DNA of 7,042 bases from UBA11612 sp963976395. Lineage in GTDB: Bacteria; Pseudomonadota; Alphaproteobacteria; Rhodospirillales; Rhodospirillaceae. A model generated the notes under the pieces. It made no database searches, had not been told where the DNA came from, and saw nothing but the letters and a program-made list of their open reading frames with translations. The translations under genes were made by a program, and so were the position numbers. The stretch lies in the NCBI GenBank assembly GCA_963976395.1, contig CAXBLG010000113.1, positions 1-7,042 on the forward strand, given 5' to 3'. The number at the start of each line of letters is the position of its first letter. The stretch's first letter is position 1. Shown here piece by piece: positions 5,750 through 7,042 of the stretch.

Positions 5750-7042
5750 TTACGCCGCAAGCCCGCGCAGCACGTAGTGCAACACGCCGCCGTTGGTGTA
5801 GTAGTCCATCTCGCCCGCCGTATCGATGCGGCACAGGGCCGTGATGGACTCGCTGGACCCGTCGGTGCGCGTGATTTTGACGGTCACGTCGCACTTGGGC
5901 TTCAGGTTGCTCAATCCGGCGATGTCGAACGTTTCCGTGCCGTCCAGCTTCAAAGTGTTGCGCGTTACGCCGTCTTTGAATTGCAACGGCAACACGCCCA
6001 TGCCCACCAAGTTGGAGCGGTGGATACGCTCGAAGCTTTCAACGATGACCGCTTTGACGCCCAGAAGGTTTGTGCCTTTGGCCGCCCAGTCGCGGGACGA
6101 TCCGGTGCCGTACTCTTTACCGCCGATGACAACCAGCGGCGTGCCTTCTTGCTGGTACTTCATGGCGGCATCGTAGATGGCGAGTTGTTCGCCGGACGGT
6201 TGATGCTTGGTCACGCCGCCTTCAACGCCGGGCACCATTTCGTTCTTGATGCGGATGTTCGCGAACGTGCCGCGCATCATCACTTCGTGATTGCCGCGGC
6301 GCGAGCCGTAGGAATTGAAATCCTTCTGCGCAACGCCATGATCGGTGAGGTATTTGCCGGCCGGGCTGTCTTTCTTGATCGAGCCGGCCGGTGAGATGTG
6401 ATCGGTGGTGACCGAATCGCCGAGAATGGCGAGCGGCCGCGCGCCGGAAATGTCTTTCACCGCATCGGGGGTTATGCTCATGCCCTCGAAGTACGGCGGG
6501 TTGGCGACATAAGTGGACTTCGCATCCCAGCTGTAGGTCTCGGACTTTTCAGCTTTGACCGCCTGCCATTCGGGCGGGCCTTTGAACACGTCGGCATAGC
6601 GGGTGGAGAACATTTCCTTGGTCAGGAATTGGGTGATGAAATCGCTGACCTCTTTCGGATGCGGCCAGATGTCTTTCAGATACACCGCGTTGCCGTCTTT
6701 ATCTGTGCCGATGGGATCTTTGGTGATGTCTTTGGCCATGGTGCCGAACAACGCGTAGGCAACCACCAGCGGCGGCGAGGCGAGATAGTTCGCCTTCACA
6801 TGCGGGCTGATGCGGCCTTCGAAATTGCGGTTGCCGGACAGCACAGCGGTTGCGACCAGATCACCGGTCTCGATGGATTTGGCGATGTTGTCATCGAGCG
6901 GGCCGGAGTTACCGATACAGGTTGTGCAGCCATAACCGACGGTATTGAACCCAAGGGCGTCAAGATCGGCCTGCAGGCCGGCCTTGGTGAGATAGTCGGT
7001 CACCACTTGCGAGCCGGGGGCGAGAGAGGTTTTAACCCACGG
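5750..7042 (-). CDS. acnA: Aconitate hydratase A (aconitase), C-terminal half, runs off right edge
   Basis: Aconitase interconverts citrate and isocitrate in the TCA cycle using a [4Fe-4S] cluster. The window holds the last 430 residues of a protein that should have about 890-900. Visible near the beginning is VGYGCTTCIGNSGPL, whose two cysteines (fragment residues 39 and 42) are two of the three cluster ligands; the third lies outside. Next come ATAVLSGNRNFEGRISPHV, the inter-domain linker with LGDSVTTDHISPAGSI, and the swivelling domain 4 with YGSRRGNHEVMMRGTFANIR, EYGTGSSRDWAAKGTNLLGV (substrate-binding Ser-Arg) and VESFERIHRSNLVGMGVLP. The C-terminus is YYTNGGVLHYVLRGLAA. These features mark the AcnA/IRP type, not AcnB. 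No frameshift is seen. The true start and promoter are beyond 7042. An SDR gene follows after 5 bases, an arrangement I do not know as standard. Confidence 0.97.
   Translation of the reverse strand, partial: PWVKTSLAPGSQVVTDYLTKAGLQADLDALGFNTVGYGCTTCIGNSGPLDDNIAKSIETGDLVATAVLSGNRNFEGRISPHVKANYLASPPLVVAYALFGTMAKDITKDPIGTDKDGNAVYLKDIWPHPKEVSDFITQFLTKEMFSTRYADVFKGPPEWQAVKAEKSETYSWDAKSTYVANPPYFEGMSITPDAVKDISGARPLAILGDSVTTDHISPAGSIKKDSPAGKYLTDHGVAQKDFNSYGSRRGNHEVMMRGTFANIRIKNEMVPGVEGGVTKHQPSGEQLAIYDAAMKYQQEGTPLVVIGGKEYGTGSSRDWAAKGTNLLGVKAVIVESFERIHRSNLVGMGVLPLQFKDGVTRNTLKLDGTETFDIAGLSNLKPKCDVTVKITRTDGSSESITALCRIDTAGEMDYYTNGGVLHYVLRGLAA

Noticed and set aside
5745..5894. N-terminal extension of the SDR by 50 residues
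   Set aside because: It lies over the acnA end in another frame, is arginine- and histidine-rich in the way of shadow frames, and the SDR fold begins properly at the ATG at 5744.
5777..6394. Long plus-strand open frame across acnA
   Set aside because: It is antisense to well conserved aconitase domain 4, has no recognisable protein motif and is explained by the codon use of acnA.

Overview
The window looks like a stretch of ordinary chromosome from an alphaproteobacterium. This rests on the start of a SUV3-like ATP-dependent helicase with the GPTNTGKT Walker A, on the style of the HtpG, LepB and AcnA proteins, and on moderately GC-rich coding sequence with Shine-Dalgarno sites. The exact order or genus cannot be fixed from this sequence. 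I see no tRNA, rRNA, CRISPR array, insertion sequence, integrase or phage gene.

Left part (1-834): two minus-strand genes probably form one unit, a short HPF/RaiA-type ribosome hibernation factor (177-542) followed 45 bases later by the first 43 codons of the helicase (1-131, running off the left edge). Both concern RNA or ribosome handling. Between the hibernation factor and the next gene lies a 292-base divergent control region (543-834). It holds a plausible heat-shock (sigma-32-like) promoter for htpG, a weak candidate promoter for the other strand, a 9-base direct repeat and two 10-base palindromes.

Middle part (835-3557, plus strand): htpG, the bacterial Hsp90 chaperone, is full length with all ATPase motifs. 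After 92 bases comes lepB, signal peptidase I, with its catalytic Ser/Lys pair. lepB stands here without the rnc/era/acpS neighbours it often has.

Right part (3570-7042, minus strand): acnA (C-terminal half of aconitase A, entering from the right edge), then a classical short-chain dehydrogenase/reductase 5 bases downstream, then a TPR protein with a GT-B glycosyltransferase-like C-terminal half 51 bases further on. The tight spacing suggests a transcript acnA -> SDR -> TPR/GT that converges on lepB with a 12-base gap. acnA feeds the TCA cycle; the SDR probably oxidises or reduces an unknown alcohol/ketone with NAD(H); the role of the TPR/GT protein is unknown.

I did not find a convincing undescribed system. 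The most curious items are the 51-base gap between the SDR and TPR/GT genes, which on the opposite strand encodes a peptide matching the zinc alcohol dehydrogenase GHE motif, the divergent hpf/htpG stress control region, and the TPR-glycosyltransferase fusion in an aconitase operon.
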